Source: 13-1-40CM-64-14 sp036393975 (GTDB taxonomy: Bacteria; Sysuimicrobiota; Sysuimicrobiia; Sysuimicrobiales; Kaftiobacteriaceae). From it: a stretch of 10,357 nucleotides of DNA. Below the pieces are notes generated by a model, which worked only from the letters and a program-made list of their open reading frames with translations, did not search any database and was not told the origin of the DNA. Location of the stretch: positions 1-10,357 of the forward strand of contig DASWFZ010000274.1 in assembly GCA_036393975.1 (NCBI GenBank), read 5' to 3'. Below are positions 1 to 5,178 of this stretch, piece after piece (positions within the stretch are counted from its first letter, which is position 1; each line of letters starts with the position of its first letter). Made by a program: the position numbers and the translations under genes.

Positions 1-126
1 TTTCACGGGGCATTTGGGACGAAGGCAAAAGCCCGGCGCAAGGAACGCCGCGTAAAAGGGGCTTTTATTACGCGGATCCGGGTGCGGGGGCAGACGCGAT
101 ACGCGGTGCTGACGCGGAGGCGCTGA
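1..126 (+). CDS. C-terminal end of a basic protein, cut by window start
   Basis: An open frame runs from the first base to a TGA at 124-126 and gives the last 41 residues of a protein whose start lies outside the window. The tail is very rich in Arg and Lys (for example AKARRKERR) and has no acidic stretch, as in nucleic-acid-binding or virion-interior proteins. Its stop overlaps the ATG of the next gene (ATGA at 126-129), which implies translational coupling and membership of the same operon. The function is not recognised. A strong inverted repeat (49-74) lies inside the coding sequence. The main uncertainty is that only a fragment is visible, but the tight ATGA junction supports it as real. 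Confidence 0.55.
   Translation, partial: FHGAFGTKAKARRKERRVKGAFITRIRVRGQTRYAVLTRRR
49..74 (+). repeat. Inverted repeat / hairpin inside the end of the first gene
   Basis: CGCGT (49-53) pairs with ACGCG (70-74) and AAAAG (54-58) pairs with CTTTT (62-66), around a GGG loop with a three-base bulge (67-69). The hairpin lies about 50 nt upstream of the next start codon. It could be an RNA processing or attenuation element. It is not a canonical terminator, because its T run lies in the stem rather than after it. Confidence 0.4.
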
Positions 127-905
127 TGGCAGTCGAAGTGGCGACGATCAAGAAGATGCAGGATCTTCAGCGTGAGCTCGCGGCGCTGCGGGCCGAGCTG
201 ACGCAGCAAGCTGACTGTGCGCCAACTGTGATCAATCTGCCGACCGCGGGCCGCTGGGAACACGTCCTCAAGCGCAATGAGAAGCGAGTCAAATTCGGAC
301 TGTTCAATCTCGCACGATCTGCGCCGAGGTCGGTCATCGTGCCCAACCCGGCAGCCGGATCCGATTGGGCGCAGGCGGTGCCAGCAGGACAACGTTGGCG
401 GATCCAATCGGTACGGGAGACTTTCACCACCAGTGCGCAAGTAGCCACGCGGAATACCAGCCTGCTCATCGACGACGGGATCAATCCGCTCTACCAGGTA
501 GGAAACGGTGGCACGACGCAGCTGGCGAGTCTGACGGTCACCTATCACTATGCTCCAGGGGTCCCCCAATTTGCCAGCTGGATCTCGCAACAGATCTCCC
601 CCTTGCCGGTGGGACTGGTACTGCTCGCGGGACATCGGGTGCTCTCGAGCACCAACAGCATCCAGACGGGGGACACTTTTACGGCGATCGCGATGCTGAT
701 CGAGGACGTTTCTCCCGCCGACATGTACTGGTCCAACAAAGCAGAGCAGCAAACCACCATTGCCGGCGTGCCGATTTTTGGAATTCCCGCGGATCCGACA
801 GATCCGTATCTGGACCGCGGGCCCTGGGTATACGGCGGCGACGTCTTTGTCGCAGGAGTGAAGGACGCCATGCAGGTCCTCGCGATCGAGTGGACGCGGC
901 CCTAG
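126..905 (+). CDS. Probable virion protein with N-terminal coiled coil and beta-rich body (spike/minor capsid candidate)
   Basis: 259 aa. Residues about 7-28 form an amphipathic, heptad-like helix (IKKMQDLQRELAALRAEL), suggesting oligomerisation or anchoring to the particle. Residues about 85-195 are a beta-rich domain that opens with VPAGQRWRI and closes with an LLAGHRV...IQTGDTF...AMLIED pattern. From memory this pattern recurs in uncharacterised virion-associated proteins of bacterial viruses. There is no signal peptide or membrane segment. The ATG overlaps the preceding stop, and the gene abuts the next one (TAG then ATG with no gap). Its place between a basic protein and the receptor-tip/lysis genes fits a late structural role such as a vertex or spike component. 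This rests on architecture and context; no enzyme motif was seen. Confidence 0.72.
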   Translation: MAVEVATIKKMQDLQRELAALRAELTQQADCAPTVINLPTAGRWEHVLKRNEKRVKFGLFNLARSAPRSVIVPNPAAGSDWAQAVPAGQRWRIQSVRETFTTSAQVATRNTSLLIDDGINPLYQVGNGGTTQLASLTVTYHYAPGVPQFASWISQQISPLPVGLVLLAGHRVLSSTNSIQTGDTFTAIAMLIEDVSPADMYWSNKAEQQTTIAGVPIFGIPADPTDPYLDRGPWVYGGDVFVAGVKDAMQVLAIEWTRP

Positions 906-1181
906 ATGGGCCAGCTCACCATCACCAAGAAGATCGGCCTCCAGGCAGATGTGTTGTTCGAACAAAACTCAGGGCGCGTGTGGATCTTCGGGCAGTCGCT
1001 GGGCCCGGGCCGGCTGACGCTGAAGCAAGAGAGCCCACCGAAGGACATCAACGACGGCTCGAACGTAATCTTTCCCTTCGGCACGTTCGGGGACAGCGGA
1101 GAGGGCGTGCACAAAGGCACGTGGTACGCGATCGCCTCGCTCGACGCGACGGTGGTGCTGTGTACGGAAGCGTCCCAATGA
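906..1181 (+). CDS. Small beta-rich hypothetical protein, probable virion component
   Basis: 91 aa, starting directly after the previous stop (TAG 903-905, ATG 906) and ending in an ATGA overlap with the next gene. It is made of short alternating hydrophobic/polar strands (LTITKKIGLQADVLF, GRVWIFGQSLG, GTWYAIASLDATVVLCTEA) with many Gly and Asp turns. It has no predicted membrane segment and no Cys pair. The last strand, with its WYAIAS...VVL pattern, looks like a jelly-roll or Ig-like edge. The family is not recognised. The tight coupling on both sides implies co-translation with the flanking putative spike proteins, so a stoichiometric partner of the 259-aa protein is plausible (inference). 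Confidence 0.65.
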   Translation: MGQLTITKKIGLQADVLFEQNSGRVWIFGQSLGPGRLTLKQESPPKDINDGSNVIFPFGTFGDSGEGVHKGTWYAIASLDATVVLCTEASQ

Positions 1182-1531
1182 AAGGGTGGCTCAGGTGGGT
1201 GCGCACGCTGCTGCGATCGCAGGCCGGGATCCTCACCACCTCGTCACAGGCGCCGCCCTTCCAATTTGCCAGAGGGCGCGTCGATACGACAGGACCGACA
1301 AAGATCAGTGGCTCGGACTTCACCGTGGCCAAGCTCGGGGTCGGCGATGTCCGGCTGACGTTCGCGACCCCGTTCAACGATGTGCCCGGCGCGGTGGCGA
1401 TGGGGGAAGGCGCCAACATCATCCTGATGGTGCAGCCGGAAGCTCCGACGACCACCACGGTGCGATTCGTGCGGAACCATATCAACGTCGGGAATGAGGA
1501 CGGGATCCTGGACTTTATAGCCTTCGGGTAA
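1178..1531 (+). CDS. Probable receptor-binding / spike-tip protein
   Basis: 117 aa from the ATG at 1178, which overlaps the previous TGA (ATGA). The same frame is open back to 365, but that upstream part lies opposite two well-supported genes, so the internal ATG is preferred. The N-terminus is short, basic and amphipathic (MKGWLRWVRTLLRSQ). The body has the pattern FTVAKLGVGDVRLTFATPF followed by a NDVPGAVA strand. This GxGxxxxTFxTPFxxxP layout is typical of small beta-sandwich C-terminal domains of phage fibres and collagen-like spikes. There is no transmembrane helix. Its position after the other structural genes and just before the lysis genes fits host recognition. The family assignment is by pattern only. 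Confidence 0.62.
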   Translation: MKGWLRWVRTLLRSQAGILTTSSQAPPFQFARGRVDTTGPTKISGSDFTVAKLGVGDVRLTFATPFNDVPGAVAMGEGANIILMVQPEAPTTTTVRFVRNHINVGNEDGILDFIAFG

Positions 1532-1533
1532 AA

Positions 1534-1938
1534 ATGCGACTGCTGCTGATCCGGGACACGATGAAGCCCGGGGTGACGCTGGGGCGATTGTACGCCGCGG
1601 TGGCGCACACGCTCGAGGATGAGGACCGCCAGCTGGAAAAGTTCCCGGGGGGAAAGATCCCGGGGCAGACAGCGATCCCGCGGGGCGATTATCCCGTGAC
1701 GATGGAGTTCGCGAGCCACTTCAACCGGACTCTGCCGATGCTGCACGAGGTCCCGAACTTCGACGGGATCTTCATCCACGCCGGCAACACGCCGCAGGAC
1801 ACGGCCGGCTGCCTGCTCGTGGGTACGGACCGGCAGGGAGACGCGATCGTGGACAGCATCACGGCACTCGATGCGGTGGTAGCGATCGTGACGGCCACGA
1901 TCGCGCGCGGCGAGCCTGTCATCCTCGAGGTGCGCTGA
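1534..1938 (+). CDS. DUF5675 family protein, probable lysis enzyme
   Basis: 134 aa. It shows the conserved DUF5675 order: an N-terminal strand, then HTLEDEDR (about residues 29-36), GKIPGQTAIPRGDYPV (about 43-58), a central RTLPMLHEVPNFDGIFIHAG segment and a terminal DTAGCLLVG motif. The conserved Glu, His-Ala-Gly and Asp-x-x-Gly-Cys residues are present. Members of this family occur in phages and proviruses next to holins and are presumed cell-wall active or lysis-associated, but the catalytic activity is, as far as I know, not firmly established. The start follows the preceding TAA by two bases with a weak Shine-Dalgarno. The stop overlaps the holin-like gene (TGATG), forming a two-gene lysis cassette. 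Confidence 0.85.
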   Translation: MRLLLIRDTMKPGVTLGRLYAAVAHTLEDEDRQLEKFPGGKIPGQTAIPRGDYPVTMEFASHFNRTLPMLHEVPNFDGIFIHAGNTPQDTAGCLLVGTDRQGDAIVDSITALDAVVAIVTATIARGEPVILEVR

Positions 1939-2372
1939 TGTTGCAGGGGCTACCGGTCATCGGGCAGCTGGTGGGCGGGCTCATCGACACGCTGAAGAGT
2001 GTGGGGATCCTCCGCACGCCGGAGGATGAGCTGAAGGCGCAGCAGGCGATGGCCGCCATTGTACAGGCCCAATGGGCCTCGATCACGGATTTCGTGAAGG
2101 CCACGACGCCGGACCCGACGCGGGTCTACATCTGGGTGAACTCGCTGATCGCGCTCGTGCGGCCGGCGGTGACGATCCTGCTCATCACGGACATAATGAC
2201 GAATCCGGGGCACCGCCTGGACATGACGGACGCGCGGATGTGGCCGGTGCTGTGGTGGTTCTTCGGGGCGGAGTTGCTGAGATTTGTCGGACTCAGGGCG
2301 CCGGCAAACGGAGACGCCGCCCCCGCGCCTCGAGGGAGCTCTGCGACACTGGAGGCGGCGGACCGCAAATGA
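1938..2372 (+). CDS. Holin-like membrane protein
   Basis: 144 aa. There is an amphipathic N-terminal region (residues 1-50), then a hydrophobic helix at about 63-86 with an internal Arg-Pro (VNSLIALVRPAVTILLITDI), a short polar loop, and a second Trp/Phe-rich helix at about 101-118 (MWPVLWWFFGAELLRFVGL). The tail is Ala/Pro-rich and polar. The layout and the buried RP resemble the holin family Pfam PF11351 (3TM, first described for gene-transfer-agent release). Such proteins form lesions in the inner membrane that let the endolysin reach the wall. The ATG overlaps the DUF5675 stop. A terminator lies about 60 bp downstream, so this is the last gene of its transcript. Confidence 0.75.
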   Translation: MLQGLPVIGQLVGGLIDTLKSVGILRTPEDELKAQQAMAAIVQAQWASITDFVKATTPDPTRVYIWVNSLIALVRPAVTILLITDIMTNPGHRLDMTDARMWPVLWWFFGAELLRFVGLRAPANGDAAPAPRGSSATLEAADRK

Positions 2373-2434
2373 GCTAGAGAATTCCGAGAGGGCCCCGATG
2401 TCCGACCGGCGCGCGACGCCTCGAGGCTGGGTTA

Positions 2435-2466
2435 GGGCGCGGGCCATTGGGGCCCGCCCCATTTTT
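2435..2466 (+). terminator. Rho-independent terminator after the lysis cassette
   Basis: GGGCGCGGGCC (2435-2445) pairs with GGCCCGCCCC (2451-2460) around a five-base loop, with one bulged C at 2438. The stem is G+C only and is followed by ATTTTT (2461-2466). It sits about 60 bp after the holin-like stop and would end the rightward late transcript. Confidence 0.8.
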
Positions 2467-2468
2467 CG

Positions 2469-2488
2469 CTGCAAATCCCCTGCAAATC
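2469..2488. repeat. Direct repeat pair CTGCAAATC, left copy
   Basis: Two exact copies of CTGCAAATC lie at 2469-2477 and 2480-2488, offset by 11 bp (about one helical turn). The same paired arrangement recurs at 2706-2724. This suits binding sites for a DNA-bending or recombinase arm-binding protein, or replication iterons. Confidence 0.7.
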
Positions 2489-2705
2489 CACGTCGCTCCG
2501 ATCGAACACCCGTGCGCTAGTTCTTCCCTCTCTCACGAACACCTGATCGGCAGGGGCTCACGGATGAAACCACGAATGACGGGCTAATTCCCACTGGGAG
2601 GGGGAAGAGGTTCGGTCGGATCCCCGATGTGGTAGTCCTGCCTCTACTCCAACATTTACGAGAGAACCGCGCTGGAGGCGGGGTTTAGAAGCCGGCCGGG
2701 CCAGT

Positions 2706-2724
2706 CTGCAAATCCCTGCAAATC
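2706..2724. repeat. Direct repeat pair CTGCAAATC, right copy
   Basis: Two exact copies of CTGCAAATC lie at 2706-2714 and 2716-2724, offset by 10 bp, in the same orientation as the left pair 237 bp away. The pairing and helical phasing in non-coding DNA next to an integrase gene suggest integrase arm sites or flanks of an attachment site. Confidence 0.7.
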
Positions 2725-2779
2725 TACCGACGCCGGGAGCGTCGGATCCTCGCCGCCCAGCCGGTGCCATTGCCGCTGG

Positions 2780-2798
2780 CACGTGTGCTCATCACGTG
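2780..2798. promoter_or_regulatory. Paired CACGTG palindromes, candidate operator
   Basis: CACGTG occurs at 2780-2785 and 2793-2798, the second extended to TCACGTGA. The offset is 13 bp, and the pair lies 55-73 bp upstream of the next start codon (2853). No good sigma-70 promoter could be placed, so the operator role is speculative. Confidence 0.25.
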
Positions 2799-2852
2799 AC
2801 CTCCTCGGCCACCAGGCCGGCGCTCCCGAGCGATCCCAAGGAGGGGACATTC

Positions 2853-3140
2853 ATGTGTGCCGTCACTATCTTCGCTGTCGGCGATCGCGTCGACACCCCG
2901 GACGGTCCCGGGGAAATCATCGGCATCGCCACGATGGAGTACATCCCCATCGGCCCCAGAAGCACGGGCATCGGCCATCGTAGCTACATCTGGGGCACGC
3001 CCGTCATCGCCGTCGACGGGCCCTATGTCGTCCGCCTCGAGCGGGCCGTCATCCTGAGCGCGGTCCGGCGCCGGCAAAACAAGCTCCACGGCTCCCCACG
3101 CGTCCGCGGCTACCTGTTCGATCAGCTGAAACCACGATGA
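2853..3140 (+). CDS. Small SH3/KOW-like hypothetical protein
   Basis: 95 aa. The start is set by a strong Shine-Dalgarno AAGGAGG (2838-2844) eight bases before the ATG; the same frame is open further upstream but without an RBS. Residues about 8-24 (VGDRVDTPDGPGEIIGI) are the typical opening strand-turn-strand of a small SH3/KOW-like beta barrel, a fold used for binding RNA, DNA or peptides. The rest is beta-rich and ends in a basic tail (RRRQNK...RVRGYLFDQLKPR). There are no catalytic motifs or membrane segments. It is the first gene of the integration operon, and its stop overlaps the ATG of the 56-aa ORF (ATGA at 3137-3140). It could be an accessory recombination or regulatory protein; the function is not known. 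Confidence 0.7.
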   Translation: MCAVTIFAVGDRVDTPDGPGEIIGIATMEYIPIGPRSTGIGHRSYIWGTPVIAVDGPYVVRLERAVILSAVRRRQNKLHGSPRVRGYLFDQLKPR

Positions 3141-3307
3141 TCGGCGATCGCGAAATCCGGCGCATAAAATTGCGCGCCTACAACGCGGCGCACAAGGACC
3201 AGCTCGCCACCTCGCAGCGGCCATATAAAATCCGTGGCGAAGAATCCAGTCCTAATGGACAAAAGGACCAGGAAAAACTTACCGAGTCGGACGAAACAGG
3301 CTTCTAA
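3137..3307 (+). CDS. 56-aa hypothetical protein between the KOW-like gene and integrase
   Basis: The start ATG overlaps the preceding TGA (ATGA) and the frame ends at TAA 3305-3307, just 19 bases before the best-supported integrase start. The product is charged: basic first half (IGDREIRRIKLRAY) and acidic, polar second half (EESSPNGQKDQEKLTESDE). It has no membrane segment. This size and charge is common for small phage DNA-binding or excisionase-like proteins, but no HTH can be shown. Codon choice in the second half is less GC-biased than in the neighbours. It would overlap the integrase only if that gene started further upstream at 3234 or 3255. Confidence 0.5.
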   Translation: MIGDREIRRIKLRAYNAAHKDQLATSQRPYKIRGEESSPNGQKDQEKLTESDETGF

Positions 3308-3326
3308 TCCCCCCGGAGGCAAGCTG

Positions 3327-4469
3327 GTGCGCGGTCACATCCGCAAACGCGGGAAAGGCTACGCGATTGCGATCTACCTGGGCAAGGACGGGCAGGGCAG
3401 GCGTCGATACCATTGGGCCACACGGCCGACGCGCCAGGCCGCGGAGGACTATCTCATCGCCGCCCTGCCCGAAGCGCAAGCCGGCCGCACGCTCACGGAG
3501 ACACGCCTGTCCGTCGCCGAGTATCTAAACCAATGGCTCGAGGGGGGCCGGACGAACTGGGCGCCTAAGACGGCCTACGGCCACAAGATCCGGATCGCAC
3601 GGCTCACGGCCATCTTGGGCTCAATCCCACTGCGCCGGCTCACCTCGGGCCAGCTGGTGGAGTACTATCAACGCCGCGCTGCAGACGGACTCGCAGAAAA
3701 CACGATCGCCGCGGATCACATGACCATGCACGCGGCGCTCGGGGATGCGGTCCGCCGCGGATTGCTCATCCGGAACGTGGCCAAGGGATTCCGGGCCCCG
3801 CACTTCAAGCCGCGGCAGATGACCGTCTGGGATACCGAGCTGATCCAGTTGTTCTTGGCGGCCGCGCGCCGGCACAGCCGGCACTGGATGATCTATGAGC
3901 TCGAACTCTTCACCGGATTGCGGCAAGGCGAGCTGCTGGCGCTGCGGTGGTCCGACGTCGACTGGATCGAAGGGACGTTGCACATCACGCGCACCGTGGC
4001 GTACAGCCGCGAGACGAAGCAAGCGATCTTCGGGATCCCCAAAACACGCAGCGGGCGCCGTGCCGTTCCTCTCGGCGCCCACGTGCTCGCCGACTTGCAA
4101 ACGTGGAAGACATCGACGGCCGGCACACATCAGGGATTGCTTTTCCCGCGGCGCAAAGACGGCGGACCGCAGCGCGCGGAAGTGATCCAGCACGACTTCC
4201 ACAAGACGATCGCCGCAGCCAAGCTCCCGCAGATTCGGTTCCACGATCTCCGTCACTGCCACGCGACGCAGCTGCTCACGATGGGCGTCCCGGTCAAAGT
4301 GGTGCAGGAACGTCTCGGCCACAGTCGCGCATCCGTGACGCTCGACGTGTATGCGCATGTACTCCCGACCATCCAACGGGAGGCGGCGAGAGCTCTTGAG
4401 CAACGACTGCTGGGACGGCAAAAACGGGCCCGCAGAGCACCGAACAGGCCCCCTAAGGCGGCGCAATAG
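3327..4469 (+). CDS. int: Phage-type tyrosine integrase
   Basis: 380 aa from GTG 3327. This start has GGAGG (3315-3319) seven bases upstream and clears the 56-aa ORF. The frame is open to GTG 3234 and ATG 3255, which lack a good RBS. Domains: N-terminal AP2-like arm-binding region (GHIRKRGKGYAIAIYLGKDG...), SAM-like core-binding domain (about residues 65-150), then the catalytic domain. All catalytic residues are visible: Arg199 (FTGLRQGEL), the beta-hairpin Lys (IPKTRSGRRAVPL), His306 and Arg309 (HDLRH), His332 (LGHS) and nucleophile Tyr342 (LDVYAH). It catalyses site-specific recombination between attP and attB. The basic tail after residue 360 (GRQKRARRAPNRPPK) is probably disordered. It is intact and likely functional. 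Excision would need a directionality factor; the small neighbours and the HTH gene are candidates. Confidence 0.95.
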   Translation: MRGHIRKRGKGYAIAIYLGKDGQGRRRYHWATRPTRQAAEDYLIAALPEAQAGRTLTETRLSVAEYLNQWLEGGRTNWAPKTAYGHKIRIARLTAILGSIPLRRLTSGQLVEYYQRRAADGLAENTIAADHMTMHAALGDAVRRGLLIRNVAKGFRAPHFKPRQMTVWDTELIQLFLAAARRHSRHWMIYELELFTGLRQGELLALRWSDVDWIEGTLHITRTVAYSRETKQAIFGIPKTRSGRRAVPLGAHVLADLQTWKTSTAGTHQGLLFPRRKDGGPQRAEVIQHDFHKTIAAAKLPQIRFHDLRHCHATQLLTMGVPVKVVQERLGHSRASVTLDVYAHVLPTIQREAARALEQRLLGRQKRARRAPNRPPKAAQ

Positions 4470-4538
4470 CGCGACGGGGGTCGGATCGCAGGACGGGGTT
4501 GTAACGGTTCATACAGGACACGCTAAAAGGAGTTGCCG

Positions 4539-4808
4539 ATGTCCAGAGGCGGCTTTCGAGAGGGTGCAGGGGATCACCGGTCCAAACACGGCCTGATCGC
4601 CGAAGCGGCCGGGATCATGCAACTGCAAGCGATGAAACTCTACGCGATCGCGCTGCGTGATGGGAAGTTGCCGACGCGGACTCTCGGTGAGATCTCACGC
4701 GCGATGCTGCGGGAAACAATGGCCGCGCGCCGGCGGATCCAGAAAGCACTACACCGGGGGACTAAGAACGGAGGGTCAAGGAGAGTCCGTGAGCGACCCA
4801 GAACATGA
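4539..4808 (+). CDS. Small basic protein with GG-x-R-x-GAG-type N-terminus
   Basis: 89 aa. The ATG at 4539 is preceded by AAGGAG (4527-4532) with six-base spacing; an in-frame TTG at 4533 is less likely. The N-terminus SRGGFREGAG resembles the GGxRxGAGR motif that begins many phage small-terminase-like and DNA-binding proteins, here lacking the usual following RK. The body is helical (GLIAEAAGIMQLQAMKLYAIALRDG) and the tail strongly basic (AARRRIQKALHRGTKNGGSRRVRER). A DNA-binding role in replication, recombination or control is plausible. There is no large terminase, so a real terminase subunit is unlikely. It overlaps the next gene by 20 bp, and the next gene's RBS lies inside it. Confidence 0.65.
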   Translation: MSRGGFREGAGDHRSKHGLIAEAAGIMQLQAMKLYAIALRDGKLPTRTLGEISRAMLRETMAARRRIQKALHRGTKNGGSRRVRERPRT

Positions 4809-5178
4809 GTTGGCAGATCATCTGAAGTCCACGATTATCCCAGACGCCATGCGTGACGCTCAAGAGCAAATCGACACCCTCCGCGCCGAGATCCGGCAGC
4901 TTCGGAGGATGTTGACTCGTATCAGAAAATGGATGTCATGGCTGGTGGGATGGCCTGGCTTGGAAATGGCGCAACGCATTGTAGGAGATATTGATGACGT
5001 CATCAAACCGGGACCCGCAGACGCTTTACCGCCTCCGCCAATGACGCTTGCTTCCGCCGATCGTACCGCGCGGTCGTCTGCACCTGTGCGTGGCCGGCCA
5101 GCTGCGACACCTGGTGCAAATCGACGCCGGCATCCAGCAGCGCGGAGACGTAAGACCGGCGCAAATCGTGCGGACTGA
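4789..5178 (+). CDS. Coiled-coil hypothetical protein overlapping the recombinase end
   Basis: 129 aa from GTG 4789, chosen for AAGGAG (4778-4783) five bases upstream. Residues about 10-50 are a charged helix or coiled coil (DAMRDAQEQIDTLRAEIRQLRRML). A Trp-rich amphipathic stretch follows (RKWMSWLVGWPGLEMAQ). From about residue 72 the sequence becomes Pro/Ala/Arg-rich low-complexity and runs antisense to the 3' end of the recombinase gene for 176 bp. The first 70 residues look like a genuine protein. The tail may be read-through into antisense DNA, or the gene may have lost its original stop. The function is unknown; membrane association through the Trp-rich helix is possible. Confidence 0.5.
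   Translation: MSDPEHELADHLKSTIIPDAMRDAQEQIDTLRAEIRQLRRMLTRIRKWMSWLVGWPGLEMAQRIVGDIDDVIKPGPADALPPPPMTLASADRTARSSAPVRGRPAATPGANRRRHPAARRRKTGANRAD
4991..5006. repeat. Perfect 16-bp palindrome at the recombinase stop
   Basis: TTGATGACGTCATCAA is a perfect 16-bp inverted repeat covering the TGA stop (5003-5005, minus strand) of the XerC/D-like gene. Its core TGACGTCA (4995-5002) occurs only once more in the window, at 6042-6049, just upstream of the same gene's start. It could be a regulator or recombinase binding site. Confidence 0.6.

Larger units (their letters stand above)
2373..2852. other. 480-bp non-coding region between lysis genes and integration genes (attP candidate)
   Basis: No ORF here has a Shine-Dalgarno or family-like sequence. 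Moving right, it contains a 10-bp palindrome GCCTCGAGGC (2418-2427), a rho-independent terminator (2435-2466), two pairs of the 9-mer CTGCAAATC, two CACGTG palindromes (2780-2785 and 2793-2798) and the ribosome binding site of the next gene. I see no convincing tRNA. Its position beside a phage-type tyrosine integrase makes it the natural place for the viral attachment site and integrase arm sites, but no core sequence can be fixed from one strand context. Confidence 0.45.

Noticed and set aside
3..965. 320-aa open frame on the minus strand
   Set aside because: Antisense to the 259-aa virion-like gene, Arg/His-rich with no domain pattern or RBS; a typical high-GC shadow.
365..1177. Upstream extension of the 117-aa receptor-tip-like frame
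   Set aside because: It overlaps two well-coupled genes in another frame and reads as Arg/His/Gly-rich nonsense; the ATG at 1178 fits the ATGA pattern.
1048..1779. 243-aa open frame on the minus strand
   Set aside because: Antisense to the receptor-like and DUF5675 genes, which have recognisable motifs on the plus strand.
2595..2700. Possible tRNA or tRNA fragment near the putative attachment region
   Set aside because: A GGTTCG-like T-arm stretch is present, but no acceptor stem, anticodon arm or D-arm can be folded around it.
2564..3137. 11-bp repeat TGAAACCACGA at 2564-2574 and 3127-3137
   Set aside because: Several 11-bp matches are expected by chance in 10 kb, and one copy is within coding sequence.
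4499..4529. Possible promoter TTGTAA ... TAAAAG before the 89-aa gene
   Set aside because: The spacing is 19 bp and the -10 match is poor; the gene may be read from the integrase transcript.
4539..4808. Small terminase subunit suggested by the GGxRxGAG-like N-terminus
   Set aside because: There is no large terminase or portal, packaging is explained by the A32-type ATPase, and the motif lacks its usual basic end.
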